A stretch of 64,000 nt of DNA, from assembly GCF_027943255.1 (NCBI RefSeq), contig NC_072895.1:75580001-75644000 (forward strand), in the 5' to 3' direction. The stretch's first letter is position 1; each line of letters opens with the position of its first letter. The position numbers and the translations under genes were made by a program. A model generated the notes under the pieces. It was given only the letters and a program-made list of their open reading frames with translations. It had not been told where the DNA came from and ran no database searches. This DNA comes from Anastrepha obliqua. Its lineage: Eukaryota; Arthropoda; Insecta; Diptera; Tephritidae. Below, in pieces: positions 11,891-22,560 of the stretch.

Positions 11891-12302
11891 TACCCTATGA
11901 TCAAAAAGTAACGGGAATGTTTAATTTAAACGAACCGCGCACGTGGGAACCGGTACATATTTCTTTCTTATGTTGGTAGGACAGACAGTCAATAAGGAAT
12001 ATTACTTATCCGTTTTGAAGCGTTTGAAAGATGCTGTACGTCGCAAACGGCCGGAAATGTGGGAAAACAATTCTTCGATTGGATACTTGGATGATGGTAA
12101 CGCGCCATCGCACCGAGCCCAAATTGTGCTATATTATTCGACCAAACAACAAGTCAATACCACAGGAGCACAGGGTTAAACGCTGGCACATGTGTGTTGC
12201 TTCAGACGTGTCATATTGTGAAGGAGATAAAATAAATTTGCTGAAATTTAACTCTGTTTTGTTGTATTTAAACATTCCAGGTACTTGCTAATCATAGGGT
12301 AT
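11891..12302 (+). mobile_element. Mariner deletion derivative with inverted termini
   Basis: The left end 'taccctatgatcaaaaagta' and the complement of the right end (ataccctatgattagcaa...) match over about 30 bp, ending in 'ggaatgttt' on both sides. Inside, the plus-strand frame 11943-12179 includes GQTVNKEYYLSVLKRLKDAV and RRKRPEMWENNS followed by a damaged second-Asp block (DDGNAPSHRAQ; the family has HDNAPAH). Only the middle of a mauritiana/irritans-type transposase remains, in about 410 bp. Confidence 0.85.
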
Positions 12303-13685
12303 TTAGCAGAAATAAGAAAAATAATAAAGAAAGAATAAAAATTTAAAATTCCTATACCCTTCATTAGGTGAGCGTTGCTTTGCCTTAGTAAGAAAAATTG
12401 AAGGGATACGCGGAGGGAACATTATGCTCGTGAAAAGTAGTACTGTAGTTGACCCTGTCATCAGCAGAATATGGCGCTGTAGACACCGTATAAAAATGTG
12501 AGTGAAACACGCAGACCTATAAGCACCGATAAAAGTTTGCGGAGGTCGGAGTTTCGAAATCCACTGTGAGCATTAAACACCAAATATAGAAAAACTTTTT
12601 TGAACAGCCGTCGCTCCTCAGCAGGCAATGGCAAGCAAACCTCCGAAGGTATTTCTGCCATGAAAATATATTATATTCATAAAAAATAAATATTTTCATA
12701 AAAAGCAATCTGCCAACGAAGGATGTAGGCACCAATCATATGTATATATGCATGTTGCCTACAATACTTGCCACTTCAAACCATTAACCAACCAAACTAG
12801 TTCGTGAGTGTTAGCTTTCTTAAGTAAGTAGGTAGGTACTGTTGTGTAAGAATGTCTAGGCCAGTGAAGAATGGTACCGAAAACATTGATTTATGTGGTT
12901 TTTGTATTTTTTGTTTTTTGAATTTCTACGGTAAAAGCTCATTTCAACCCACAGCACGCATGCCGATTTGAGTTGAATAATTTTAAACTTTTTTATGGAT
13001 ATATATGCATATATGTATGTGAGTCTGTTCAACAAAATGCTACAACCTATTTAGAAAAACCATTTGCACCAACATGCCACAACGATTGCTAGCTGCCAAT
13101 TGAAGTGCCACTTCATGTTGAAGCGTACAAATTGTGCCTAATTTATTACTAATTTCTAAGGCAAACTGAAAGAAGTGAAACTCAATCCAAGTAGTCACAA
13201 ATGAATAGCCGTTTACTGCGAAGTCATTGCTAGTGGACACTAAAGACTACTGACTGTGGGCATTTATATACATACGTATTTGAGATTCTTCAGCACATAT
13301 ATGTGTAGTTGAATGCGTTGAACGTGCAACACGCGGGCAATAAGGTAATTTCGTCTACGAAGTGACTTTGCCAAATAATTAAAATAGCAACATTTCACGC
13401 TGGCTGAGAAAAGAGGGGCAATAGAAGCACTTATAACATACTCTTCTAAAGAGGTAAAAAACAAAAACACACGAAAAACAAAAACTTAGACATAGTAGAT
13501 CGCGATAATAGCAAAAATAACTAAGGATTGTAGCCAAAATGGGCATGTGAGCAATTGAGCGGCTAAATGAGTGACGCAGCACCGAATGACAAATTGGCAG
13601 CCAACAATAAGTGTGCAAAACGAAAATGCTGCATCAGTAATAAGTCAACTGAAGTTCATTGCCATCACTTCAGGCAGAGAACAAC
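12303..13685. other. Mostly unassigned
   Basis: Contains the SINE fragment listed separately and otherwise AT-rich sequence with no recognisable gene. Confidence 0.4.
12585..12745 (+). repeat. SINE body fragment
   Basis: 'cagcaggcaatggcaagc' and 'ggtatttctgccatgaaa' match the body of the SINE at 35281-35561. The tRNA-like head is missing and a tandem AT insertion ('cataaaaaataaatatttt') interrupts it. Confidence 0.65.
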
Positions 13686-14010
13686 GTTAATGTATAGAGA
13701 AATCTCACGAGCTACGAATAGTGTGAATTTGCAAAAATGAAGTCTAACCACCGCCGGTGAAACTTTTAACAGAGCTGATTACAGTGAATTCTCTCTTTAG
13801 TATATTGGCCCTAGACAGTTTTTGGATTCTGTAGGAAATCAAATTGACGAATAGCCGAGGGAATTTTGCAAGGAATTTGCTGGTAAATTTCTATGTTCCC
13901 TTGATAAATGAAATTTTATTCAATTTATATTTTCAAACAAATAATGTTAAAGATTTGAATTATATGCGGCAACATTTAAAATCAAAGTAATTTTAATGTT
14001 TGTTGATTTA
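13686..14010 (+). repeat. Dispersed repeat, second copy
   Basis: It starts 'gttaatgtatagagaaatct' and follows 5231-5545 closely ('gagctacgaatag', 'aaaatgaagtctaacc', 'gctgattacagtgaattc', 'aaaatcaaagtaa'). A short insertion between about 13820 and 13895 is absent from the first copy. Confidence 0.75.
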
Positions 14011-15004
14011 ATTTAAAAAGACGAAATTCAACAAAATACATTATAAAACGACCTCACATTTTGGTGTGTGCGTTTTAATAAATTTAAAACTTTATACAAA
14101 TTTGATAAAAATGGTTGCTAATTTTTTGTGTTGCAACTAATTGTAGACGAGAATGCTTATGTACATAAATATATATACATTATGTTGCTTATATTTGTAT
14201 AAAAGTTAAATTGCACCTTGAATTCTTATAGTGTTACATACATACATATATATGAACATACATATGCACTGTAGCAACCATGATCTATCTCACGACGCAT
14301 CGCCTTATCATATTTGCATGCAATAATGTGAGAGTAAATACCCGAATAGTCGAATTCATGCCTAACATATGTATGCAAAAACAATTCTCTTCTGCATTCT
14401 CTGCTGTACATAACATATTTGTGTGTGCGTATGCACACTTATGCCCTAGCATATGTACGCACAAACATATTTTTATTCGGAACTCCCAGCAAAAAAATGC
14501 TTATTAGTATACACATATGCATGTACATATAACCACACACGGGACACTTACTAAATGCGTGTGTCGTCGTCCAAAGCTAAAATTCTATGCCTAGCGACTA
14601 CAAGAACAAAATGCATTAATAGACGCAGCCGTAGCGGCCATCATTCTAGTTGCCATGGTGCTGAACAGTATGAAATAGTAGCGGCGGCGTTGAACAGTTT
14701 CAACTATTGTACAGTACAATAAAAACTCATCATCAAAAATTCATTGATAAATTCAAGCTCACAGTTCTAAGAGCAAAGTACTTTCATTCATAAAGCGAGC
14801 CGCCCATATGCCACTTTTCTCAACGATTGACAAGATTGAACATACCAAATCAAAATAGTCAATACTGGAATATTTTTTACAGAAATATTTGGTAAATCGC
14901 GAATTTTTGTCATGTCGCATGGTCGCCACCATCTTCCTGTGTGCCTGGTAATTAATCATTAATCTCTATGAAGGTCTTGATTTGGTTGAAGGAAATTCAA
15001 CAAA
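14011..15004. other. Unassigned AT-rich sequence
   Basis: No gene recognised. It has several 'acatatgtatgta'-type simple stretches between 14160 and 14530. Confidence 0.4.
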
Positions 15005-15265
15005 GTTTTACAGAAGATGCCTTAGACAGAATATGTATATATTTTTGGATGATTTGCTTTTTCTAAGTCACTATCCAACTTAGTTTCTTATGATAAAGTG
15101 TCTGTAGCTAGCTTACAGCGTTAACATTCTTTCTTCCTACATAGAAACGAATTTTACTCAACTACTGTTTAATTGGAACAGTTGAGTATATTTCTGTTAA
15201 CTTTTGGTCAAAAATATGTCTGTGGTGAACCACGCGCGTAAAACCAGTACCCCTCATTCTCTGCC
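15005..15265 (-). repeat. Dispersed repeat, inverted partial copy
   Basis: The complement matches about 4950-5220: 'gaggggtact', 'aaaagttaacagaaatatac', 'cagttgagt', 'aaattcgttt', 'aatgttaacgctgta', 'gtgacttagaaa', 'gcaaatcatccaaaaatat'. It faces the copy at 13686-14010. Confidence 0.75.
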
Positions 15266-15529
15266 TCAGGTGCGTAAGAATAAGACAACAGCAAAGGAAC
15301 TGCCCATAGAAGCAAATGTAAACACTAAAATATCACAAAGGAAGAACGTAATATAAAAAGAAATAAAAACTAATTTACCTACAATTAAAGGGTGACTGAA
15401 AAAGCGAATTACCAAAACAACTTAATAACTGTTTTCTAAATAATAAATTTTAGTTAATTCATATTATCATATTGCTCTTTAGATTTGAAGGGGTTCAGTC
15501 GCTGATTATCATTTAAAGCGTTCATACGT

Positions 15530-15890
15530 TGTTGGTGTTGTTGTTGTTGTAGCAGTACCTTTGCCCTGTCAGTGTAATGTAATCACCGGTCGTCTTCGTC
15601 TAGCTCATCTAACGGTATGTAGGCTGTTTCGACGGGTTGGGTCCAGAGGGAGAGAGGTGTTAGATGAGTGGGTTTGATGGGGCATGTGAAAAGGTGGTTA
15701 GTGTCGTGCGGGGTGCCTTCACATGCCGGACATATGTTTAGTATGTCGGGGTCGATTCTGGATAAGTAGGAGTTTAACCTGCTACAGTATCCAGAACGTA
15801 ATTGTGCCAAGGTTACGCGGGACTCTCGGAGAAGTTGGAGCTTTTCGGCTGCAATTGGTGGTTCAGACGTTGTTTTTCTCAGTGACTAGT
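15530..15890 (-). pseudogene. Jockey-type LINE 3' end (ORF2 C-terminus and tail)
   Basis: The minus strand encodes a C-terminus with TLAQLRSGYCSRLNSYLSRI, CPACEGTPHDTNHLFTCP and a final LDELDEDDR: the conserved Cys/His tail of Jockey-group polymerases in flies. The 3' flank carries a (CAA)n stretch at 15536-15556 (read on the minus strand as gctacaacaacaac). 5' truncated; it lies head to head with the Jockey copy that starts near 15900. Confidence 0.85.
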
Positions 15891-15959
15891 TCGTGGCATA
15901 CATTTACTTTGTGCTTATTCTTGCCTTTAGTTTTTGTGTTTTCATTTTGACATTAGACA

Positions 15960-16670
15960 CACGTGTTATAATGTAATATACAAAATGAGAAATAAGCATA
16001 ATAATGGCGGCGGGACCTCCAGATAGGTCACCCAATCGCTTTTCTGCATTAGCAGACTTTCTTGATAACCCTACAAATAAGAAAAAGAAACCTAACCCAA
16101 ATCAATAATTTGTTTCCGAACACCCAAAAAAGGGCCCCACAGCACACAAGCCTAAATTTAATATATATCTGTCTATAAACATAATAATACTGACAATACT
16201 AAGCCTCTTTCTCAGCTGAGCCCATTTGCCACTAAAAAATCGATTGAAGCTATATCGACGGAGATAAACTCAATCTCACAACTGCGCGACGGTAACTTAC
16301 TCGTCTTAAGCCACAGCGCTCGAATTAGAGATAAATTCCTAAATTTTTTCCTAACCTATGTCTCATTAATTTTAAGCTACACGAGACATTGAGTTCGGTG
16401 AAAGGTGTAATCTACTCGCCTTGTCTAAAGCACGTTGCGGCAGACGAAATAATCGGAGAAATGAAGGATCAACATGCTACGGGTGTCACAAATTTGCACC
16501 AACTATATCCAAACCAGGAAAATCCTCAAGATAAAAGCCCTAGAGAAATGCACTACCGGCGAAGCGCGCCGCAAATATATTTAAAAATAGTTTACCTCTT
16601 TCCTGACGGCTTGGCTTTACGCTAGTGTCACAGAAAATGACTCATCCACAGATAATATCGCTTCCGGAAG
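15960..16670 (+). pseudogene. Jockey ORF1 (gag-like), first part
   Basis: The ATG at 16004 gives MAAGPPDRSPNRFSALADFL. Later blocks KKSIEAISTEINSISQLRDG near 16235 and SSVKGVIYSPCL near 16390 match the gag-like RNA-binding protein of Jockey elements (SIE.ISTEI..I.QLRDGNLL and T..S.KGVIY.P.L). Stops and frameshifts break it, and much of the nucleocapsid zinc-knuckle region is missing. The frame is cut at 16670 by the mariner insertion and resumes at 17583. Confidence 0.8.
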
Positions 16671-17582
16671 TACAGGGTAGGCCATTTAAAGCGGGCCCAT
16701 TTGTTTCTGAAAAAAAACATTGAAAAAAACATTTTTTTTTGTGTTGATATGAAAAATCATTTATTTTGATTCAAGGAGATTTGTTCCAGCTAGTTTTTGA
16801 AAATGATATCCTTCAAATGTTTGCCTCTGGCCTTGATGGCCAAATGTGTCCTTTTTTCGGCGTTTTCCATCGTTTTGGCCAATATTTCGGCCGGTATGGC
16901 GGCGATTTCGCGTCGGATATTGTTTTTAAGTTGAGTTAGAGTCCTTGGCTTGTTGATGTATACCTTGGATTTCAGATAACCCCACAAATAAAAGTCCGGT
17001 GGCGTCAAATCTGGTGATCTCGGTGGCCACGGAAAATCACCATTTTTCGAAATCAACCTTCCAGGGAACAATGGCTTCAAAAAATCGATTAATTTTTGTG
17101 CCATTTGAATTTTGTACGGAAACATTTTCAAATCGATGCGAATTATGCGCCTGAGTGTTGTCCTGGCGATGCCTAATTCCTGAGAACGACGATAACTCGA
17201 TGTTCGCGGAGCCTCCTCAACACTGGCTCGTACAGCCTCGATATTTTCAGCAGAACGTCGTGTACGTTGTCTGGATGCGTGGCTGGTATTGCTGAGACTA
17301 CCGTGGTTAATAAATTTTGCGTATAAACGCTGTAAAGTGCTTTTGGATGGCGCACTTTTAACTTTATTTTTTTTTTAAACGCACGTTGAGTTTTCACAAT
17401 TGAGAAGTTATTTTGGATGTAAAGCTGAATTATTTCAGCGCGTTCTTTTGGAGTGTACTGCTCCATGGTAAAAATTGTCTTGGACTGACGCTTCCAACGC
17501 GCTATGTCATTAGTCGATCTGACGTTCCTGTCAAAAGTTATAGGGTTGCCAGATGGGCCCGCTTTAAATGGCCTACCCTGTA
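16671..17582 (-). mobile_element. Mariner-type element inserted in a Jockey copy
   Basis: The inverted termini are perfect over about 29 bp: 'tacagggtaggccatttaaa' followed by gcgggccca at 16671 and the exact complement ending at 17582. TA is present at both ends. Removing the element and one TA rejoins the Jockey ORF1 frame (...NIASGST then NNKKHSENK). The near-perfect ends suggest a fairly recent insertion or one active in recent time. Confidence 0.92.
16790..17466 (-). pseudogene. Mariner transposase missing the catalytic core
   Basis: It starts MEQYTPKERAEIIQLYIQNN at 17466. A frameshift near the oligo-A tract at 17372 breaks the frame; the linker SHASRQRTRRSAENI and the segment SQELGIARTTLRRIIR follow. 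From 17131 the frame is open to a stop at 16790, but it passes directly from KIQMAQKLIDFLKP to LFPGRLISKNGDFPWPP. The first and second catalytic Asp blocks, about 110-120 residues, are therefore gone, with the frame retained across the gap. The third-Asp block RSPDLTPPDFYLWGYLKSKV and the C-terminus GKHLKDIIFKN remain. Confidence 0.88.
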
Positions 17583-18210
17583 CAAATAATAAAAAACACT
17601 CTGAAAATAAAATTTTGACAAATTCTTCTACAACATCAATACAAATTAACCCTACAGAAAAACACAACTTTACCACTCTCACCGTATTACCCACTTCTAG
17701 TAGCGACTCTAACGCTGCTCCTACTATTCCTACTGAGAATTGTACCTCCCGACAATAAAGCTCAACTTCAGATACCAACACCTTGCCATACCAATCACCA
17801 ATATCCATTTTTACTCAAAACTTACTAAGAAATAACCACTACTATCTTTAAAAAATCGTCAGTACTAGAAAGGATCTCTCAACAGATAATTGCTTCGTAG
17901 AATTATAAATATATCAAACATTTCTCGCTTCTATAAAGGCAAAAGACTGAGAATTTTCCTTTTTTTTCATGAACCTAAATATTCTTCAATGGAACATAAA
18001 AGGTGTTTACAAATTCTCCGAACTCCAAGTGCTTATTAAGCAATTCAACCCAAGCCTTATTTCTATCCAAGAAACCAATTGCTGCCGGAATGCTACCCCA
18101 GCCCCCATAAACAGTTACTCTTCCTACTTCGTAAATACTTCATCAAACACCAGGGCCAAACAAGGTGTTGGTTTATTAATACAAACATTTACCACCAAAG
18201 AGCACTTATA
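17583..18210 (+). pseudogene. Jockey ORF1 end and ORF2 endonuclease start
   Basis: The ORF1 tail continues from the mariner junction (NNKKHSENKILTNSSTTS...ENCTSRQ, stop at about 17756). ORF2 starts at an ATG at 17969: MNLNILQWNIKGVYKFSELQ, then LIKQFNPSLISIQETNCC, the N-terminal part of the apurinic-type endonuclease with the catalytic Glu in QET. After about 75 residues it ends at a junction near 18208 with unrelated LINE sequence. Confidence 0.85.
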
Positions 18211-18452
18211 GTAAGCGGCTACGCTGGCTGGGTCATGTCGTCCGAATGGATACAAACGCTCCGGCTCTGAAAGTATTCGGAAGAGGAAGGCCTCTTCTGC
18301 ATTGGAAGTATCGGGTGGAGAAGGACTTGGCTTCACTTGGTGTGCTCAATTGGCGCCGGTTAGCAAGAGAAAGAAACGACTAGCGCGCTTTGTTAAACTC
18401 GGTCAAAATCGCATAAGCGGATATCGCGCCAACTAAGAAGAAGAAGTTTAGT
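18211..18452 (+). pseudogene. LINE 3' stub (same family as 61466-63150)
   Basis: Encodes KRLRWLAGWVMSSEW-type sequence after a small slip and, in another frame, VEKDLASLGVLNWRRLARER, matching the C-terminus of the LINE at 61882-63126. It ends 'atcgcgccaactaagaagaa', the family's 3' tail. A short gap relative to the full copy removes the VPAGGSRG region. Confidence 0.85.
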
Positions 18453-18978
18453 TGAGCGGAAAAGCACTTCATGAAGAGAACGAGCAATTGGGTCAGCGTC
18501 AGAACATGTGAATAATAGTTCCCAGGTAATGTGAAGTAAATAATTATCGAAGCGTGAAAAGTCATATTTTTTCTAGTTAAAGGCTAACTTTTCTTCATGA
18601 TAACTATTAGCAAATTTATAAAAATTTAATTTAAGCACCAGTAATGTGATGATTGCCGTTAGGTAAAAATTGGAAAACACTCCAAAATATAAAAATCGAT
18701 ATTGCCACTCAGATGTTGCCATTCAATGCTTTTTTAAAACAATTTATTTGTCCGAAATTAAGGCCGATCCGTTAGCAACTCTGATAGAGGAGTTTTTTAA
18801 GGTTTAGAACAACTGTCGGCACATTTATACCTCTTAATACCAGTGCAACAAGGAATTATCAACAGCAAACCATCATATTTGAATAATTGAAAGCCTCTGA
18901 ACGACTTCGTGATATAAAATCGCACAAATTTCACTCAACATTGAAATGATTTAAAAGCTATATATATATAACACGCAT
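18453..18978. other. Unassigned AT-rich sequence
   Basis: No recognisable feature. Confidence 0.4.
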
Positions 18979-20163
18979 GATGGAAAGAATCATGAGATCG
19001 CCCCTAACGTGGTCCCGTTACTTTGCTCTCAGCGAATTTGACAACGAGTTACGTGATTTTAGCTCCAGTATGGCCAGATTACCATTTTCGTAACTTGATT
19101 TAGCATTTTTTTTGTTATTTAGTCTCGGAGTTTTAGTTCTTTCTTCATGACATTTTTCTAGCCTGTTCTTATTAAAATTTAATGTTTATAATTTTGTAAA
19201 ATCTACATTTTTTAATAATTATTTAAATAATTCACTCAGTTTTATTTAGCTTTACTCTTTTTTAGCATCTGGTGGCATTGCCCGGGATTGCAGGTGTTGC
19301 TGGTGTTCTTCTGCTTTCTGCAGTCAAATCTCTCTCTTGCTACTGCAGTGTTGCCAAGCTTTGGGTATAAAAACGCACTAAAATGTCCATTCAAAGAAAA
19401 TAAAACAACAAATTTTTATTGAATCACTTAAAGAACTTTGTATGCGTGACAAATTGTCTTTAAAATGTGTGTTGTTTTTAATAAATGTGTTATGCTTATG
19501 TACAATTTAATTGATGAGTTTTTTTTGTTAACCGAGACTGTTTTGTTAAGGGAACGACTTATTTGCTATATTTGAGGTTATGTAACTAGATAAGGGACTC
19601 TTTTTGTAAAAATCTCAGTATGGTTTCTTTAGTATTTTCTGGTATTTTATTGCTTAGTTTTACTGTGAATACTCCTCTTGATGCCATATGTCCCACTAAG
19701 CATTGAGGACCGGACGAAACGATTACACCTCTATAGTTTTAATTCGCATTCAGTAAATTCAAACGCCTTTTAAAATGTGTAAAAAGGTTTTCAATCTTAA
19801 GAAGAGTTGCCACTTTCTTTAATATTCTTGCATACCTTAAAAGGCGCAAAAAATTAAATTCACCCTTTCAAAATATCAAATTTTATAAGAACCAATTAAT
19901 TTTTATTAGCACTAAAATCTTCTCAGCGTGGCCTTTTTTACCTTCTTTTGTATAATAATACAGTTTTTTTTAACAGAAAGTTTCGATAGCTTTAAATAAA
20001 AAAAAAAATAAACAAATACGAAACTTCAAAATTTTCGTATTTTCGGTATAAAAAAGCACTAAATTTATTGCGAAGAGCAAATGGTTGGCAATACTGAACA
20101 ACTTGGAAAAACGTGACGTCACGTACTCTCTGATGGGCGCAATCTTCTTTTCTATCATTCTTG
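18979..20163. mobile_element. Candidate non-autonomous element flanked by a 12-bp direct repeat
   Basis: 'tataacacgcat' occurs at 18967-18978 and 20164-20175. The enclosed ends are loosely inverted: 'gatggaaagaatcatgagat' with cgcccc on the left, and the complement of the right end gives 'gatagaaaagaagattgcgc' with cc. No transposase frame is visible; the interior is AT-rich with two 'gttgccaa/ttgccaac' blocks. A 12-bp duplication is longer than usual for most DNA-transposon classes, so the class is unknown. Confidence 0.45.
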
Positions 20164-20175
20164 TATAACACGCAT

Positions 20176-21110
20176 CAGTTTCTTGTTTCTATTTCACGCC
20201 AAGATTTTTCATTTTCTGTGAAAAATATGAATCAAAATCACATTTTTTTTGTGTATTTATTATTAACAGTATTTGATTTGTTTTCTACAAATATACAGAT
20301 TTCCTCTTACTTTTCCGTTTTTTTTTTTAAGTTTATTTTTGATATTGAGTGAAATATACATTACTTGTCAGGAAATGATGCGCGTGACGTAAAGTAACAT
20401 AAAAATTTAATTAAATTATATATTCTTCAATTCAAAAGTAATAATAAATTAATTATATGAATTCCAAAAAAGTTGTTTGAGTTTTTTCAATGCAGCAAAA
20501 ATCTCCAGGCACCCTGTTATTCGAAATTAGCGGTATTTGCTGTGTAAAATTAAAAAGCATGAATTGAAGTAAATTAAAACAACGGCAAAGAAGGAGGAGC
20601 GCGAGTGCGGTGCAATTTATTAAGTATGTATTCGTGTGTTTGCTAGAAAGTGAACGTGAGCATGAACATGTGGCGAAAATCTGATCGACACGAATGGCAC
20701 GAACGTCAGTAGCAATGAGCACTTAAATCCACCTACATATAATAGCACGATAAACAAACAACAGTAGCCACAACAGCAGAAAAATAGAACACGAAACTCC
20801 CGACATTGCTGAAAATTGAGGCATTAAGTTTCGAGCTCGCCGTCAACAAACGACAAATACACACATACATTTACTACTGACCAGTTATGACCCATAAAAC
20901 ACATCCAGTGGCTGTTTCAACTTGAGTTTTAGATACTGCCGCCATTGCATAAAACTACATAAAACAACTACTGTTAGCGTCAAAAGAAAGTTTATGTCAC
21001 ATATTTATAAGTTTTGAGTTTTTATTTATTTTGCAATTTCAATTTTTTTTTTATAAAAATATAGTTCATCTTAAACCAAGAACCATCTAAAGTAAAGTTT
21101 CGAATTTATG
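20176..21110. other. Unassigned AT-rich sequence
   Basis: No recognisable gene. Short frames are AT-driven. Confidence 0.4.
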
Positions 21111-22002
21111 TAAAGGATGGTTAAATTTTAAGGGCCGATGTTGAATGTGAACCACACCTAAAAGTCTACTTTTTTTCTGCATTTCATGTGATATTTTTCA
21201 ATTTCAGGCTAACTCAATTTGAACCATGGAAAGCTACACAATCGAGCAACGCGTTAAAGTTATTCAGGCTTATTATGAAAACGAGCGTTCAAATCAAAAT
21301 GCATATCGCGCACTTCGTGATTTTTTCGGTCAATTTAATCGTCCAAATGGGGCCCATTTTCACCTCAGTGGATTCGTCAATAGGCAGAATTGTCGCATTT
21401 GGGCGAATGATAATCCAAGATTGATTGCTGAAAAACCAATGCACCCACAAGGAGTGACTGTTCGGTGCGGTTTATGGGCCAGCGGCATCATTGGGCTGTA
21501 TTTTTTCCAAAATGAGGCCGGTCAGGCAGTTACTGTGAATAGTGTTCGCTATCGTGAAATGATAACGAACTTTTTATGGCCCGAATTGGAAGATATGGAT
21601 GTGGACGATATGTGGTTTGAACAGGACGGTGCCACTTATCACACAGCTAACGAATCAATGGCTCTGTTGCGCGACAAATTTGATGGCCGAATAAACTCAC
21701 GCCGCGGCGATGTCAATTGGCCGCCAAGATCATGTGATTTGATACCGTTGGACTTCTTTCTTTGGGGTTATTTGAAAGAAAAGGTGTACGTCGATAAGCC
21801 AGCAACAATTCAATTAAAGGATAAGATAATTCGGCACATTAACGGCATAGAACCGCAATTATGCCTCAGCATCATCGAAAATTTGGACCATCGGATGGAG
21901 GTGTGCCGTCGAGGCCGCGGCGGCCATTTGGCTGATATTTTGTTGCATACGTAATTGAGCCATACCAGTATTATCATACTTGAAACTTAACCACCCTTTA
22001 TA
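21111..22002 (+). mobile_element. Mariner-type (DD41D spacing) deletion derivative
   Basis: The left end 'taaaggatggttaaatttta' (21111) and the complement of the right end (taaagggtggttaagtttca) form inverted repeats of about 22 bp with few mismatches, with TA at both ends. One uninterrupted coding frame lies inside. Confidence 0.9.
21226..21954 (+). CDS. Open but core-deleted mariner-family transposase, 242 aa
   Basis: The N-terminal helix-turn-helix start MESYTIEQRVKVIQAYYENE runs to FFGQFNRPN (about residue 41) and then joins GAHFHLSGFVNRQNCRIWAN in frame. Full-length relatives have a further 110 or so residues there, including the SDE that carries the first catalytic Asp; here only AHF of SDEAHF remains. 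The second Asp (FEQDGATYHTA, about residue 131) and the third (RSCDLIPLDFFLWGYLKEKV) are present with 41 residues between them, the DD41D spacing known for rosa-type mariners. The frame ends GRGGHLADILLHT. It lacks a catalytic residue but keeps most of the DNA-binding helix and the C-terminus. Confidence 0.9.
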   Translation: MESYTIEQRVKVIQAYYENERSNQNAYRALRDFFGQFNRPNGAHFHLSGFVNRQNCRIWANDNPRLIAEKPMHPQGVTVRCGLWASGIIGLYFFQNEAGQAVTVNSVRYREMITNFLWPELEDMDVDDMWFEQDGATYHTANESMALLRDKFDGRINSRRGDVNWPPRSCDLIPLDFFLWGYLKEKVYVDKPATIQLKDKIIRHINGIEPQLCLSIIENLDHRMEVCRRGRGGHLADILLHT

Positions 22003-22425
22003 ATTTAAAAAAAATTCGGCGAATTTCCATACTTTTTACGCAGAATTTTTAAAAAGTATTGGGTACAGTTTTTAGTATCATTGAACTTAGGCATAACAAA
22101 CTGCAAGTTTTAATTTTTTCTGCTAACGGTGTTGGGAGTTTGCTTCCATATATATAAAATGTGGAGTAGAAGTTAAATGGAGAAAATGCACAAGACCACG
22201 ACCGAAAACAATTTTTCAAAATCAGAGTGATTTTTGAATTACTTGAAACTTGCACTTTAATGTACCAAAATCTAATGAGCCATGAAATGGGCTGACGTGA
22301 ATTGTTTTTTTAGAAGTTTAGAGTAAAAAATTTTAAGTTTTAACGAATATTCGCCGATTGTAAAAAGTTTAAAACATTGCTTTATGTGGTTTTTGTTGTA
22401 GTATATACCATCTTTATATATATAT
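22003..22425. other. Unassigned AT-rich sequence
   Basis: No recognisable feature before the Helitron-type sequence. Confidence 0.4.
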
Positions 22426-22560
22426 TTCTTATGTTCGTGTGTTTGTCACTGAACTCCTCCTAAACGACTGAACCGATTTTGATGAAATTTTTTGTGTGTG
22501 TTCAATGGGATTCGAGAATGGTTTAGATTCACAATTTGGTCTCCTGGAAAATGTCTAGGG

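Noticed and set aside
13686..15265. A single inverted-repeat transposon spanning both repeat pieces
   Set aside because: The two pieces are different halves of the repeat, not complements of each other, so they are not terminal inverted repeats.
17173..17808. 211-codon frame as one protein
   Set aside because: The first half is antisense of Jockey ORF1 flank; only the part from 17466 is mariner coding.
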